A DNA stretch of 64,000 nucleotides from Rhodospirillum centenum SW (GTDB lineage Bacteria > Pseudomonadota > Alphaproteobacteria > Azospirillales > Azospirillaceae): positions 1,756,501 through 1,820,500 of the forward strand of contig NC_011420.2 of the NCBI RefSeq assembly GCF_000016185.1, read 5' to 3'. The notes below the pieces were generated by a model. It saw only the letters and a program-made list of their open reading frames with translations. It had not been told where the DNA came from and ran no database searches. The translations under genes and the position numbers were made by a program. This document shows, one piece after another, positions 6,544-15,854 of the stretch (the first letter of the stretch is position 1; each line of letters begins with the position of its first letter).

Positions 6544-7575
6544 ATGCAGACGTCCGCCTGGTTGTACCCTGCCGCTCTCCTGCTGCCCTGGCTCGCGGCC
6601 CGCTTCCTGACCGGGCGGGTCACGGCGGAGCTGCGCCGACGGCAGGTGCTGGACCGGCCCAACCACCGCTCCAGCCACACCCTGCCGACGCCGCGGGGCG
6701 GCGGCTGGGGCGTGCTGCCCGTGATCTGGACCGCCTGGGTCCTGCTGGGCTGGCAGGCCGGGGCGCTGGCCGGAACCGGGCCGGTGCTGGCCGCGAGCGC
6801 GCTGCTGGCCCTGGTCTCCTGGGCCGACGACATGCGCCCGGTGCCGCCCCTGCCCCGGCTGGCGGCGCAGGCCCTGGCCGTGACCGCGGGGTTGCTGGCG
6901 CTGCCCGGCGACGCGCTGCTGTTCCAGGGCCTGCTGCCGCTGCCGGCGGACCGGCTTCTGGCGGCGCTGGGCTGGCTCTGGTTCGTCAACCTCTACAACT
7001 TCATGGACGGGATCGACGGCATCACCGGCAGCCAGACGCTGTTCCTGGGCGCGGGCGTGGCGCTGCTGCTGCTGCTGGCCGGGCAGCCGGGACCGGAGGC
7101 CGCCTACGGGCTGGCCCTGGCCGGGGCCGCGGCCGGGTTCCTGGCCTGGAACTGGCGGCCGGCGCGGGTCTTCCTGGGCGATGTGGGCAGCGTGCCGCTG
7201 GGCTATCTGACCGGCTGGCTGCTGCTGACGGCGGCGGCCGAGGGGCTGTGGCTGCCGGCCGCGATCCTGCCGCTCTACTATCTGGCCGATGCGACGGTGA
7301 CCCTGCTGCGCCGGCTGCTGCGCGGCGAGCGCGTCTGGCAGCCGCACCGGGAGCATTTCTACCAGCGCGCCGTGGACCGGCTGTGCCGGCACGACCGGGT
7401 GGTCCTGGCGATCCTGGCGGCGGACGCCGTGCTGCTGGCCGTGGCGGCCGCGACCTTGAGCCGCCCCTGGGCAGCGCTGGCGGCCCCGGTGGCCGTGCTG
7501 GCCCTGCTGGCCTGGATGGCGCGCGGTCCCCTGCATGCCCGTGTCGCGGAGAATTCACGCGGCCTGCCGCGATAA
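6544..7575 (+). CDS. Glycosyl-1-phosphate transferase, WecA/MraY family
   Basis: This 343-residue polytopic protein transfers a sugar-1-phosphate from a UDP-sugar to undecaprenyl phosphate, the first step of surface polysaccharide synthesis. Hallmarks are the cytoplasmic loop NHRSSHTLPTPRGGG near residue 40, the WADDMRPV Asp-Asp pair near 95, NFMDGIDGI near 152-160, FLGDVGSVPLGY near 210, and the PHREHFYQRAV histidine loop near 265. About ten hydrophobic spans are visible. MraY is unlikely because the neighbourhood has no cell-wall genes. O-antigen or exopolysaccharide initiation is the better guess; the sugar is unknown. Confidence 0.88.
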   Translation: MQTSAWLYPAALLLPWLAARFLTGRVTAELRRRQVLDRPNHRSSHTLPTPRGGGWGVLPVIWTAWVLLGWQAGALAGTGPVLAASALLALVSWADDMRPVPPLPRLAAQALAVTAGLLALPGDALLFQGLLPLPADRLLAALGWLWFVNLYNFMDGIDGITGSQTLFLGAGVALLLLLAGQPGPEAAYGLALAGAAAGFLAWNWRPARVFLGDVGSVPLGYLTGWLLLTAAAEGLWLPAAILPLYYLADATVTLLRRLLRGERVWQPHREHFYQRAVDRLCRHDRVVLAILAADAVLLAVAAATLSRPWAALAAPVAVLALLAWMARGPLHARVAENSRGLPR

Positions 7576-8028
7576 GCCCTTGCGTCCCGGGGCGGATTGC
7601 ATAATTTAACGTCACGACGCACCCGCACGTGCCCCTGGCCCGAGCGGGGCCTGCTCCCGGGAGGTTCCCCTCCCCACCGGCGCGCCCCGCTCCCTCGTGG
7701 TTATGCAACGACGTTAGGCGTCCTTTTTGGCAGACCCGGTCAACCGTGGGCCGGTTCCCGAGAGGGAGGCAGTAATGATCGCTTTGCAGGCCCGAGCCAT
7801 GAGTATCTGATCCCGCCGGGTCATCGAATCTCGTCTGTTGACGCCTTGCGGCCCCCGCGTTCGCGCTCCCGGCCCGGCAATCACGACGCGAGACCGGCTC
7901 CCCCACTCTGATCGCCGCTTCCGGAAGGCCCCTGCCCTCCGGACTCCAGCTTTCACCGTATCCCGACCGTGCCCGTGGGGCCGGACGGGACAGGGCCTCG
8001 CCCCGGCGCGAGGATCGAGGGTCGCTCC
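7576..8028 (+). promoter_or_regulatory. Long leader ahead of ornithine decarboxylase (candidate speF-type RNA element)
   Basis: This 450-bp non-coding stretch precedes the decarboxylase. Its first AT-rich patch (GCATAATTTAACGTC near 7599-7613) could hold the promoter. TGCATAA and TAACGTC at 7598-7613 have exact complements TTATGCA (7701-7707) and GACGTTA (7710-7716), but in an order that cannot nest in one hairpin, so alternative or pseudoknotted pairings are implied. A short ORF with a strong ribosome-binding site is at 7775-7810. Alphaproteobacteria often carry the speF RNA motif upstream of ornithine decarboxylase; I infer this leader belongs to that class but could not align it. Confidence 0.45.
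7775..7810 (+). CDS. Putative leader peptide (11 aa) upstream of odc
   Basis: An ATG with GAGGGAGG placed about 6 bases upstream opens an 11-codon frame, MIALQARAMSI, ending in TGA. It lies in the middle of the decarboxylase leader. No other short frame there has a comparable ribosome-binding site. A translated upstream ORF could couple ribosome movement to leader folding, as happens at other polyamine genes. Function is inference only. Confidence 0.4.
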   Translation: MIALQARAMSI

Positions 8029-9276
8029 ATGGGTCAGATCCGCTACCGTTCCGCCGTCTCCCCCGTCCGCCGCAGCTTCGCCCGCCCGGTCGAGCTGCCG
8101 GACGTGGACGCCACCGTCGCCGCGCTGCGCCCGGCGGAGCCGCTGCACTGCCTGCGCCCCGCCGTGCTGAAGGCGACGGCCCGGCGCTTCGTCGCCGCCT
8201 TCACCGAGGCGGTCGGCGGCGATGTGCTGTACGCCGTGAAGTGCAACCCGGACCCGGCCGTGCTGCGCGCGCTCTGGAAGGGCGGCGTGCGCCATTTCGA
8301 CTGCGCCTCCCCGGCGGAGGTGCGGGTCGTGCGCAGCATGTTCCCCGAGGCGGTCATCCACTACATGCACCCGGTCAAGAACCGGGCCGCCATCCGGGTG
8401 GCCTACCGGGAGCTGGGCGTGCGCGACTTCGCGCTGGACAGCGTGGAGGAGCTGGCGAAGCTGCGCGAGGAGACGGGCGATGCCCGCGACCTGGGGCTGA
8501 TCGTCCGGCTGGCGCTGCCCAAGGGCAACGCCACCTATGACCTGTCCGGCAAGTTCGGCGCGGCCCCCGATGCGGCGGCCGGCCTGCTGCGCCGCGCCCG
8601 CGCCCTCTCCCCGCGCATCGGCGTCTGCTTCCATGTCGGCTCGCAGTGCCTGACGCCGGACTCCTACGGCGACGCCCTGCGGCTGGCCGGCGGGGTGATC
8701 CGCGCCAGCGGTGTTCCGGTGGACGTGGTGGATGTGGGCGGCGGCTTCCCCGTCAGCTATCCCGACATGACCCCGCCGCCGCTGGACGCCTACATGGAGG
8801 CCATCCGCGCCGGCATCGCCGGCCTGGGCCTGCCGGCCGGCACCCGGGTCTGGTGCGAGCCCGGCCGCGCCCTGGTGGCCGCCGGGTCCAGCGTCGTCGT
8901 CCAGGTGGAGAAGCGCCGCGGCGACGAGCTGTTCGTCAATGACGGCGTCTACGGCAGCCTGTCCGACGCCGGCGTCCCCGCCTTCCGCTTCCCCTGCCGG
9001 CTGGTCCGGCCGGCGGGGACGGACACCGCCCCCCTGATGCCGTTCAGCTTCTGGGGGCCGACCTGCGACAGCGCCGACCGCATGAAGGGTCCCTTCCTGC
9101 TGCCGGCGGACGTGCGCGAGGGCGACTGGATCGAGATCGGCCAGCTCGGCGCCTATGGCGCCACCCTGCGCACGGAGTTCAACGGCTTCGACCAGGCCCG
9201 CCTTGTCGAGGTCGCGGACGGTCCGCTGCTGGAAACCCCGGGACACGGGGTCCCGGCACGGTTGCCAGCGAAGTAA
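8029..9276 (+). CDS. Ornithine decarboxylase, fold type III (eukaryotic-like)
   Basis: This PLP enzyme decarboxylates ornithine, possibly also lysine, to give putrescine. The 415-residue protein has the PLP lysine in YAVKCNPDP (Lys71), the HVGSQ and GGGFPVSYPD segments, the phosphate-binding EPGRALVA motif, and the catalytic cysteine in WGPTCDSAD near residue 346. I chose the ATG at 8029 because AGGATCGAGGG precedes it; an in-frame ATG at 7969 would add 20 residues unlike the family. The next gene makes homospermidine from putrescine, which supports ornithine as substrate. Confidence 0.88.
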   Translation: MGQIRYRSAVSPVRRSFARPVELPDVDATVAALRPAEPLHCLRPAVLKATARRFVAAFTEAVGGDVLYAVKCNPDPAVLRALWKGGVRHFDCASPAEVRVVRSMFPEAVIHYMHPVKNRAAIRVAYRELGVRDFALDSVEELAKLREETGDARDLGLIVRLALPKGNATYDLSGKFGAAPDAAAGLLRRARALSPRIGVCFHVGSQCLTPDSYGDALRLAGGVIRASGVPVDVVDVGGGFPVSYPDMTPPPLDAYMEAIRAGIAGLGLPAGTRVWCEPGRALVAAGSSVVVQVEKRRGDELFVNDGVYGSLSDAGVPAFRFPCRLVRPAGTDTAPLMPFSFWGPTCDSADRMKGPFLLPADVREGDWIEIGQLGAYGATLRTEFNGFDQARLVEVADGPLLETPGHGVPARLPAK

Positions 9277-9313
9277 CCTTACGTCACTGTGAAGTCTGGC
9301 GGACCGCGCCGTC

Positions 9314-9336
9314 GAAAGACGTCGCGGCCGTCTTTC
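9314..9336 (+). other. Hairpin between odc and hss
   Basis: GAAAGACG at 9314-9321 and CGTCTTTC at 9329-9336 form a perfect 8-bp stem with a 7-base loop. A short T-containing tail follows. It could partially terminate odc transcription or set the odc:hss ratio. No expression evidence exists in the sequence. Confidence 0.45.
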
Positions 9337-9423
9337 TGTTGTCAAACGTCAGTAGTTTCCCTTCACCCAACGAGCTTCTGGAGGCACCGAGCCTTCGAGC
9401 GTTCCAGCCCGGAGCAGTCGATT

Positions 9424-10842
9424 ATGGAAGAGTACGCAAAGCACTGCGCGCTAGACGGCCGACTTGTCATGGTCGGTTTCGGCAGCATCGGTCAGGGCGT
9501 CCTGCCCCTGATCCTGCGCCACATCGAGATCGCACCCGAGCGCATCACGATCGTGACCGCCGATGAGCGGGGGCGTGCGGAGGCTGAGCATTACGGCATC
9601 CGCTTCATCAAGGAACCGCTGACCCGGGAGAACCATCGCGCCGTGCTGGACCCGCTGCTGGGCCGCGGCGACTTCCTGCTGAACCTGTCGGTGGACGTCT
9701 CCTCCGTCGCGCTGGTCGAGCTGGCGGCGGAGAAGGGGGCGATGTACCTGGACACCTGCATCGAGCCCTGGCCCGGCGGCTACACGGATACCAGCGTGTC
9801 GCCCTCGCTGCGCTCCAACTACGCGCTGCGCGAGAGCGCCCTGGCCGTGCGCCAGCGCCATCCCGACGCGCCGACCGCCGTCATCACCCATGGCGCCAAT
9901 CCGGGTCTGGTCTCCCATTTCGTGAAGCAGGCGCTGCTGAACATCGCCGAGGATACCGGCCGCGACATCACCCCGCCGACGACGCGGGAAGGCTGGGCCG
10001 CGCTGGCGAAGGACCTGGCCGTCAAGGTCATCCACATCGCCGAGCGCGATACCCAGATCTCGTCCGTGCCGAAGCGGCGCGGCGAGTTCGTCAACACCTG
10101 GTCGATCGACGGCTTCGTCTCCGAGGGCTCGCAGCCGGCGGAGCTGGGCTGGGGCAGCCATGAGAAGACCTTCCCGGCCGACGGCTCCCGCCACGACTTC
10201 GGCAGCGGTGCCGCCATCTTCCTGAACCGGCCGGGCGTGACGCAGCGGGTGCGGACCTGGACCCCGATGGAGGGGCCGTTCCACGGCTTCCTCATTACCC
10301 ACAGCGAGGCCATCTCCATCCCCGACTACCTGACGGTGCGCGAGGGCGGCGAGGTCGTCTACCGGCCGACGGTCCACTACGCCTATCATCCCTGCGACGA
10401 CGCGGTGAAGTCGATCCACGAGTTCGCCGGCAAGAACTACGTCCAGCAGGAGACCCAGCGCCTGATCATGGACGAGATCATCGACGGCGTGGACGAGCTG
10501 GGCGTGCTGCTGGCAGGCCACGAGAAGGGGGCCTACTGGTACGGCTCGCAGCTCTCCATCGAGGAGGCGCGGCAGCTCGTCCCCTTCAACAGCGCCACCT
10601 CGCTCCAGGTCTGCGTGGCGGTGCTGTCCGGCATGGTCTGGGCCATCGAGAATCCCGGCCGCGGCGTGGTGGAGCCCGACGAGATGGACTACCGCCGCTG
10701 CCTGGACATCTGCATGCCCTATCTGGGCCCGGTGGTCGGCGCCTACACCGACTGGACCCCGCTGGAGGGCCGCAACAAGCTGTTCCCGGAGGACGTGGAC
10801 AGCAGCGACCCCTGGCAGTTCAAGAACATCCGCGTGATCTGA
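9424..10842 (+). CDS. hss: Homospermidine synthase
   Basis: Homospermidine synthase joins two putrescine molecules (or spermidine plus putrescine) into sym-homospermidine, using NAD+ as a prosthetic group; homospermidine is a major polyamine of many alphaproteobacteria. The 472-residue protein opens with a Rossmann fold (VMVGFGSIGQG at residues 15-25) and belongs to the saccharopine-dehydrogenase-like family. The EPWPGGYTDTS and THGANPGLVSHFVKQALL segments are characteristic. The ATG at 9424 places the dinucleotide motif near the N-terminus; the frame is open further upstream but without family character. It follows odc, its substrate supplier. Confidence 0.92.
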   Translation: MEEYAKHCALDGRLVMVGFGSIGQGVLPLILRHIEIAPERITIVTADERGRAEAEHYGIRFIKEPLTRENHRAVLDPLLGRGDFLLNLSVDVSSVALVELAAEKGAMYLDTCIEPWPGGYTDTSVSPSLRSNYALRESALAVRQRHPDAPTAVITHGANPGLVSHFVKQALLNIAEDTGRDITPPTTREGWAALAKDLAVKVIHIAERDTQISSVPKRRGEFVNTWSIDGFVSEGSQPAELGWGSHEKTFPADGSRHDFGSGAAIFLNRPGVTQRVRTWTPMEGPFHGFLITHSEAISIPDYLTVREGGEVVYRPTVHYAYHPCDDAVKSIHEFAGKNYVQQETQRLIMDEIIDGVDELGVLLAGHEKGAYWYGSQLSIEEARQLVPFNSATSLQVCVAVLSGMVWAIENPGRGVVEPDEMDYRRCLDICMPYLGPVVGAYTDWTPLEGRNKLFPEDVDSSDPWQFKNIRVI

Positions 10843-11105
10843 CGGGGCCTCCCGTCACCTCGCCGCAGGGATGCGCAGGGCCGGGGCGGGGGGCGACTCC
10901 CGCCCCTCTCCCTGTCTGCCGTCCCGGGCCCCGGTCGCCCCACGGACGGACCGACCGGGGCATCCCTGCCCTGCTGCCCCGCCGCCACCCTTTCCATTGC
11001 ATGGCCGGCGGGGAGGGTTTACGAAACGGCACTCGGTGCGTGGTGCTGGGACCGTCTCCCGCGCCCGTTCCGTCCGCGCCGCAGACCGACCGCGCCGAGC
11101 CGACG

Positions 11106-12266
11106 ATGACCGACGATCCCATCTCCCCTTCCATGGCCCTGCTGCCGGCGGGCCTGCGTGACCTGCTGCCGCCGGATGCCGAGCACGAGGCCCGCGTCGT
11201 CGGCCGGCTGATGAAGGAATTCACCCGCCACGGCTACGAGCGGGTGAAGCCGCCGCTGATCGAGTTCGAGGAGGGGCTGCTGTCCGGCCCCGGCCGCGCC
11301 CTGGCGAAGCAGACCTTCCGGCTGATGGACCCGATCAGCCAGCAGATGATGGGCGTGCGCTCGGACATGACGTTGCAGGTGGCGCGCATCGCCGCGACCC
11401 GCATGCCGAAATCGCCGCGACCCCTGCGCCTGTCCTATGCCGGGCAGGTGCTGCGGGTGAAGGGCACCCAGCTCCGCCCCGAACGGCAGTTCGGACAGGT
11501 CGGCGTCGAGCTGATCGGCGGCATGCAGGTGGAGGCCGACGCCGAGGTGGTGCTGCTGGCCGCCTCCGCCCTGGCGGCCGTGGGCGCCGACGGCGTCACC
11601 ATCGACCTGACGGTGCCGACCCTGGTGCCCACCGTCTGCCGCGCCCTGAATCTGTCGGAGGCCGAGACGCGCTGCGTGCGCGACGCCCTGGACCGGCGCG
11701 ACACGGCGGCCGTGGCCGCCATCGGCGGGCCGGCGGGGGACCTGCTGGTGCGGATCATGGCAGCCGGCGGCCCGGCGGCCGCGGCCGTGGCCGCCCTCTC
11801 CGCCGTGGACCTGCCCACCGTGGCCGAGCCCGACCGCTGGCGCCTGACCGAGGTGGTCAAGCTGCTGACGGCGGCGGCGCCGCACCTGAACCTGACCATC
11901 GACCCGGTTGAGCAGCGCGGCTTCGAGTACCAGACGGGGCTGAGCTTCACCATCTTCGCCCGCGGCGTCACCGGCGAGCTGGGCCGCGGCGGCCGCTACC
12001 GCAGCGGCGGCGACGGGGAGCCGGCCACCGGCTTCACGCTCTACACGGACACGGTGCTGCGCGCCATTCCCGGCCCGCCGCCGCCGCGCCGCATCCTGCT
12101 GCCGCACGGCACGCCCTATGCCGAAGGGGCACGGCTGCGCGACGAGGGCTGGCAGACGGTGGCGGTGCTGGAGCCCGGCGCCGACCTGTCCGCCGAGGCG
12201 CGCCGGCAGGGCTGCGGCCATCTCTGGGCCGGCGGCCGGATTCAGGAAATCCAGGACCGCCCGTAG
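11106..12266 (+). CDS. hisZ: ATP phosphoribosyltransferase regulatory subunit HisZ
   Basis: HisZ is a catalytically dead histidyl-tRNA synthetase paralogue that forms a complex with short-form HisG and makes it sensitive to histidine, controlling the first step of histidine synthesis. The 386-residue protein shows the synthetase-like core: LLPAGLRDLLPPDA at the start, the motif-2 region (VRSDMTLQVARIA), the LSYAGQVLRVK strand, and the degenerate FEYQTGLSFTIFARG and GRGGRYRSGGDGEPATGF segments. The ATG at 11106 is used; an in-frame ATG 35 codons upstream adds unrelated residues. hisZ followed by purA is a common alphaproteobacterial arrangement. Confidence 0.9.
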   Translation: MTDDPISPSMALLPAGLRDLLPPDAEHEARVVGRLMKEFTRHGYERVKPPLIEFEEGLLSGPGRALAKQTFRLMDPISQQMMGVRSDMTLQVARIAATRMPKSPRPLRLSYAGQVLRVKGTQLRPERQFGQVGVELIGGMQVEADAEVVLLAASALAAVGADGVTIDLTVPTLVPTVCRALNLSEAETRCVRDALDRRDTAAVAAIGGPAGDLLVRIMAAGGPAAAAVAALSAVDLPTVAEPDRWRLTEVVKLLTAAAPHLNLTIDPVEQRGFEYQTGLSFTIFARGVTGELGRGGRYRSGGDGEPATGFTLYTDTVLRAIPGPPPPRRILLPHGTPYAEGARLRDEGWQTVAVLEPGADLSAEARRQGCGHLWAGGRIQEIQDRP

Positions 12267-12341
12267 GCGGTTCCCCATGGTTCAATCCGTCGGACCCGCG
12301 GCACCGCCCGGTCCGACCAAGAGCGGTCGAGGAGTTTCAGC

Positions 12342-13634
12342 ATGGCCAACGTGGCGGTCGTCGGGTCCCAGTGGGGCGATGAGGGCAAGGGCAAGATCGT
12401 CGACTGGCTGTCCTCGCGGGCCGATGTCGTGGTCCGCTTCCAGGGCGGCCACAATGCCGGCCACACGCTGGTGATCGGCGATGTCGAGTACAAGCTGTCT
12501 CTGCTGCCCTCGGGCGTGGTGCGTCCGGGCAAGCTGTCGGTGATCGGCAACGGCGTCGTCGTCGATCCCTGGGCTCTGCTGCGGGAGATCGACACGATCC
12601 GCGCCAAGGGCGTGACGGTGACGCCGGAGACCCTGCTGGTGGCGGAGAACTGCGCCCTGATCCTGCCCCTGCACGGGGCGGTGGACCGGGCGCGGGAGGA
12701 GGCGCGCGGCGCCTCGAAGATCGGCACCACCGGCCGCGGCATCGGCCCGGCCTACGAGGACAAGGTGGCCCGCCGCGCCATCCGCCTGTGCGATCTGGCC
12801 GACGACCGGGTGCTGGAGGACAAGGTTGACCATCTGCTGTTCCACCACAACGCGCTGCTGCGCGGGCTGGGGGCGGCAGAGATCGACAAGGCCGAGCTGA
12901 TGGCCCAGATCGCGGAGGTGGCGCCGCGCATCCTGCCCTACGCCGCGGTCGTCTGGCAGCGCCTGGACGAGGCGAAGCGGGCGCGCAAGCGCATCCTGTT
13001 CGAGGGCGCCCAGGGCGCCATGCTGGACGTGGACCACGGCACCTATCCGTTCGTCACCAGCTCCAACACCGTGGCCGGCAACGCCGCCGCCGGCAGCGGC
13101 ATGGGGCCGGGGGTGGTCGGCTATGTGCTGGGCATCACCAAGGCCTACACCACCCGCGTCGGCTCCGGCCCGTTCCCGACCGAGCTGACGGACGCCACCG
13201 GCGAGCAGCTCGGCCTGCGCGGCCGCGAGTTCGGCACCGTCACCGGGCGCAAGCGCCGCTGCGGCTGGTTCGACGCCGTCATGGTGCGTCAGGCGATCAA
13301 GACCGGCGGCATCACCGGCATCGCGCTCACCAAGCTGGACGTGCTGGACGGCTTCTCCGAGCTGAAGGTCTGCACCGGCTACCGCTATCAGGGGGAGATC
13401 ATCCACCACCTGCCGGCCGGACAGACCGCACAGGCGGCCGTGGAGCCGGTCTACGAGACCTTCCAGGGCTGGAGCGAGAGCACCCGCGGCGCGCGGTCCT
13501 GGGCCGACCTGCCGGCGACGGCGGTGAAGTATGTCCGCCGCATCGAGGAGCTGGTGGAGGCGCCGGTCACCCTGCTGTCCACCAGCCCGGAGCGCGACGA
13601 CACGATCCTGATGCGCGATCCGTTCGAGGACTGA
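12342..13634 (+). CDS. purA: Adenylosuccinate synthetase
   Basis: PurA catalyses the GTP-dependent condensation of IMP and aspartate to adenylosuccinate, the committed step of AMP synthesis. All 430 residues align with the family: the phosphate loop [11 protein letters not shown] at residues 8-18, the HNAGHT and IGNGVVVDP segments, [14 protein letters not shown], the [21 protein letters not shown] block, and the C-terminal [10 protein letters not shown] and TKLDVLDG. Length is standard. A GAGGAG-like site precedes the ATG. It is separated from hisZ by 75 bp. Confidence 0.97.
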
Positions 13635-13734
13635 CGCGCTCACGGGCGGCGCACGCGGGCGGCGCACGCGGGCCGGGTCGGCGAAGAACGGGGCGCGGTA
13701 TTAAAGAAGGGTTAGAATTCTGCGGCGGGTGCGG

Positions 13735-13763
13735 TTGAGAAACCGTAAAGTGTCTGTGATAAT
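13735..13763 (+). promoter_or_regulatory. Sigma-70-type promoter for the pseudokinase operon
   Basis: TTGAGA at 13735-13740 and GATAAT at 13758-13763 are 17 bases apart inside an AT-rich island that stands out from its surroundings. Transcription would start near 13770, about 45 bases before the ATG at 13815. Further upstream (13643-13670) is a short duplicated GC-rich block, GGGCGGCGCACGC twice in tandem, of unknown meaning. Confidence 0.55.
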
Positions 13764-13814
13764 TACCGAAATACTCTATTAGACAGACCCGCCGCCCCAA
13801 CCACCGGCCGGACG

Positions 13815-15854
13815 ATGGCGACCGCCGCACAGAAAGCCGTTCCCGATCTCGCCTACGAGCCCGTCGATCTCGGCGGGCGCTGCGAGATCCTGCCCGGGTC
13901 GCGGCTGCCCGACCTCGACTCCCCGGCCGGACCGTCCTTCGTCGCGCGCAGCAAGCGCGAACGCAGGACGGAGCTGTTCGCCACCATCGTCGAGACGCCG
14001 GTGCCGGCGCGGATCGAGATGCTGGCCACCCTGCGCGGCCTGGAGCATCCCCACATCCTGCGGGTGGTGGACTGGGGCACGGTGACCTGGCCGCTGGAGT
14101 CGCGCCGCCGCTTCGCCATCGTGTTCGAGCGGCCGGCCGGGCGCCGGCTGATGGACACCCTGTCGGACGTGCGCGACCCGATGGGCGAGGACGTGATCGT
14201 GCGGCAGATCATGCCGGCGATGCTGTCCTGCCTGAAGGATCTGGGCAGCCGCGGCATGACCTGCGGTGCCCTCCGGCCGACCAACCTGTTCTTCCGCGAT
14301 CCCGCGGCCGGCGGAATCCTGCTGGGCGACTGCGTCAGCGTGCCGCCCGGCTATGCCCAGCCGCTGCTGTTCGAGCCGGCGGAACGGGCCATGGCCCAGC
14401 CCGCGGGACGCGGCCCCGGCACCATCGGGGATGATCTCTACGCCCTGGGCGTCACGCTGCTGATCCTGGCGGTCGGTCGCAACCCGGTCCGCGCGCTGGA
14501 TGATGAATCGCTGCTCCAGTCGAAGATCGACCGCGGCACCTACATCACGCTGGCCAGCGGCGTCCGCCTGCCGCAGACGCTGATCGAGCCCCTGCGCGGC
14601 CTGACCATCGACGATCCGCGCCAGCGCTGGACGGTGCAGGACCTGGACCTCTGGCTCCAGGGCCGGCGGCTGACGCCGAAGCAGGCCAGCACGATCAAGC
14701 GCGCCGGCCGCCCGTTCGAACTGAACGGGCAGGAGATCTACCATTGCCGGCCGCTGGCCCGTGCCCTGGCGGCACAGCCGGCGGTGGCGGCCCAGATCAT
14801 CGAGCGCGGCGATCTGGACAAGTGGCTGCGGCGCAGCCTGTCCGACGACGCGCGGGCCGAGGCGGTGCAGGCAGCCATCGAATCCGCCGGAGCCGGCAGC
14901 CGTCCGGCCAGCCTGGAGGACCGGGTCGTGGCCCGGACCTGCATCGCGCTCGATCCCGCCGCCCCCATCCGGTACAAGGGCCGCATCGTCATGCCCGACG
15001 GCATCGGCACGGCGCTCGCGGAGGCCGTCGCCACCGGCGGCGGCGGGCAGCAGGCCATCGCCGAGATCCTGCTGGCGCAGCTTCCCATGTTCTGGGTCAG
15101 CAGCCAGGTGGATTTCCGGCCCGAGCATGTGCCGATGGTGCAGTCCTTCGACTACATGCGGACCCTGCTGGAACAGACCGGCCCCGGCTTCGGGCTGGAG
15201 CGCGTGCTCTACGAGATGAACCCGGCGCTGCACTGCCTGAGCCCGCAGATCGCCGACCAGCACGCGCTGACGCTGTCCGACCTGCTGCTGGCGCTGGACA
15301 CGGCGGCGGCCAGCCCGGTGCACGGCCGCGACCCGATGGACCGGCACGTCGCCGCCTTCATCGCCACCCACCACAAGCGCCTGAACGACCGGCTGCTGAA
15401 CCCGCTGGCGGCGGTGGGGGACAACACCCGGCGGCTGATCGCCACCCTGAGCATCCTGGCCGACGTGCAGTCCCGCTACGGACCGGCCAGCCTGCCGAAC
15501 CTGTGCCAGTGGCTGGTGTCGCTGCTGGACCCGGCGCTGAAGCGGTTCAAGAACCGCCGGACCCGGGACCGGATCAAGCAGGAGGCGCAGCGGCTGGCCC
15601 GCGACGGCTCGCTGGAGGCCTTGCTGAAGCTGCTGGACGATCCGCAGACCCTGAAGGCCGACGAGCGCGGCTTCATGCAGGCGATGCAGAAGCATGAGAG
15701 CCTGACCCGCCAGATCGACAAGCTCAAGCGCGGCATCGACAACCGCGGCGTCATCGCCGAAGGTACCGGCCGACAGATCGCCGCCGTGGCCTCCAGCGTC
15801 ATCGCCATGGCGATGCTGATCGTGATCGTCCTGCTGATGGCGGGGACCCCATGA
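13815..15854 (+). CDS. Kinase-like (pseudokinase) protein with C-terminal membrane anchor
   Basis: A 679-residue protein. Residues about 40-285 follow the Ser/Thr kinase fold, but the catalytic loop reads CGALRPTNLFF near residue 152 where active kinases have H-R-D-L-K-P-x-N, so the catalytic Asp is replaced by Ala. The metal-binding position survives as LLGDCVS near 170, and the F-helix region DDLYALGVTLLILAVG is normal. Residues 290-640 are an uncharacterised helical region. A single hydrophobic helix (VIAMAMLIVIVLLMAG) ends the protein. The stop overlaps the next start as ATGA, so the two are translationally coupled. It may be a scaffold or sensor rather than an enzyme. Confidence 0.75.
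   Translation: MATAAQKAVPDLAYEPVDLGGRCEILPGSRLPDLDSPAGPSFVARSKRERRTELFATIVETPVPARIEMLATLRGLEHPHILRVVDWGTVTWPLESRRRFAIVFERPAGRRLMDTLSDVRDPMGEDVIVRQIMPAMLSCLKDLGSRGMTCGALRPTNLFFRDPAAGGILLGDCVSVPPGYAQPLLFEPAERAMAQPAGRGPGTIGDDLYALGVTLLILAVGRNPVRALDDESLLQSKIDRGTYITLASGVRLPQTLIEPLRGLTIDDPRQRWTVQDLDLWLQGRRLTPKQASTIKRAGRPFELNGQEIYHCRPLARALAAQPAVAAQIIERGDLDKWLRRSLSDDARAEAVQAAIESAGAGSRPASLEDRVVARTCIALDPAAPIRYKGRIVMPDGIGTALAEAVATGGGGQQAIAEILLAQLPMFWVSSQVDFRPEHVPMVQSFDYMRTLLEQTGPGFGLERVLYEMNPALHCLSPQIADQHALTLSDLLLALDTAAASPVHGRDPMDRHVAAFIATHHKRLNDRLLNPLAAVGDNTRRLIATLSILADVQSRYGPASLPNLCQWLVSLLDPALKRFKNRRTRDRIKQEAQRLARDGSLEALLKLLDDPQTLKADERGFMQAMQKHESLTRQIDKLKRGIDNRGVIAEGTGRQIAAVASSVIAMAMLIVIVLLMAGTP

Noticed and set aside
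7597-7911. A 104-codon plus-strand ORF in the odc leader
   Set aside because: It has no ribosome-binding site and is Arg/Pro-rich; the region is better explained as a structured leader.
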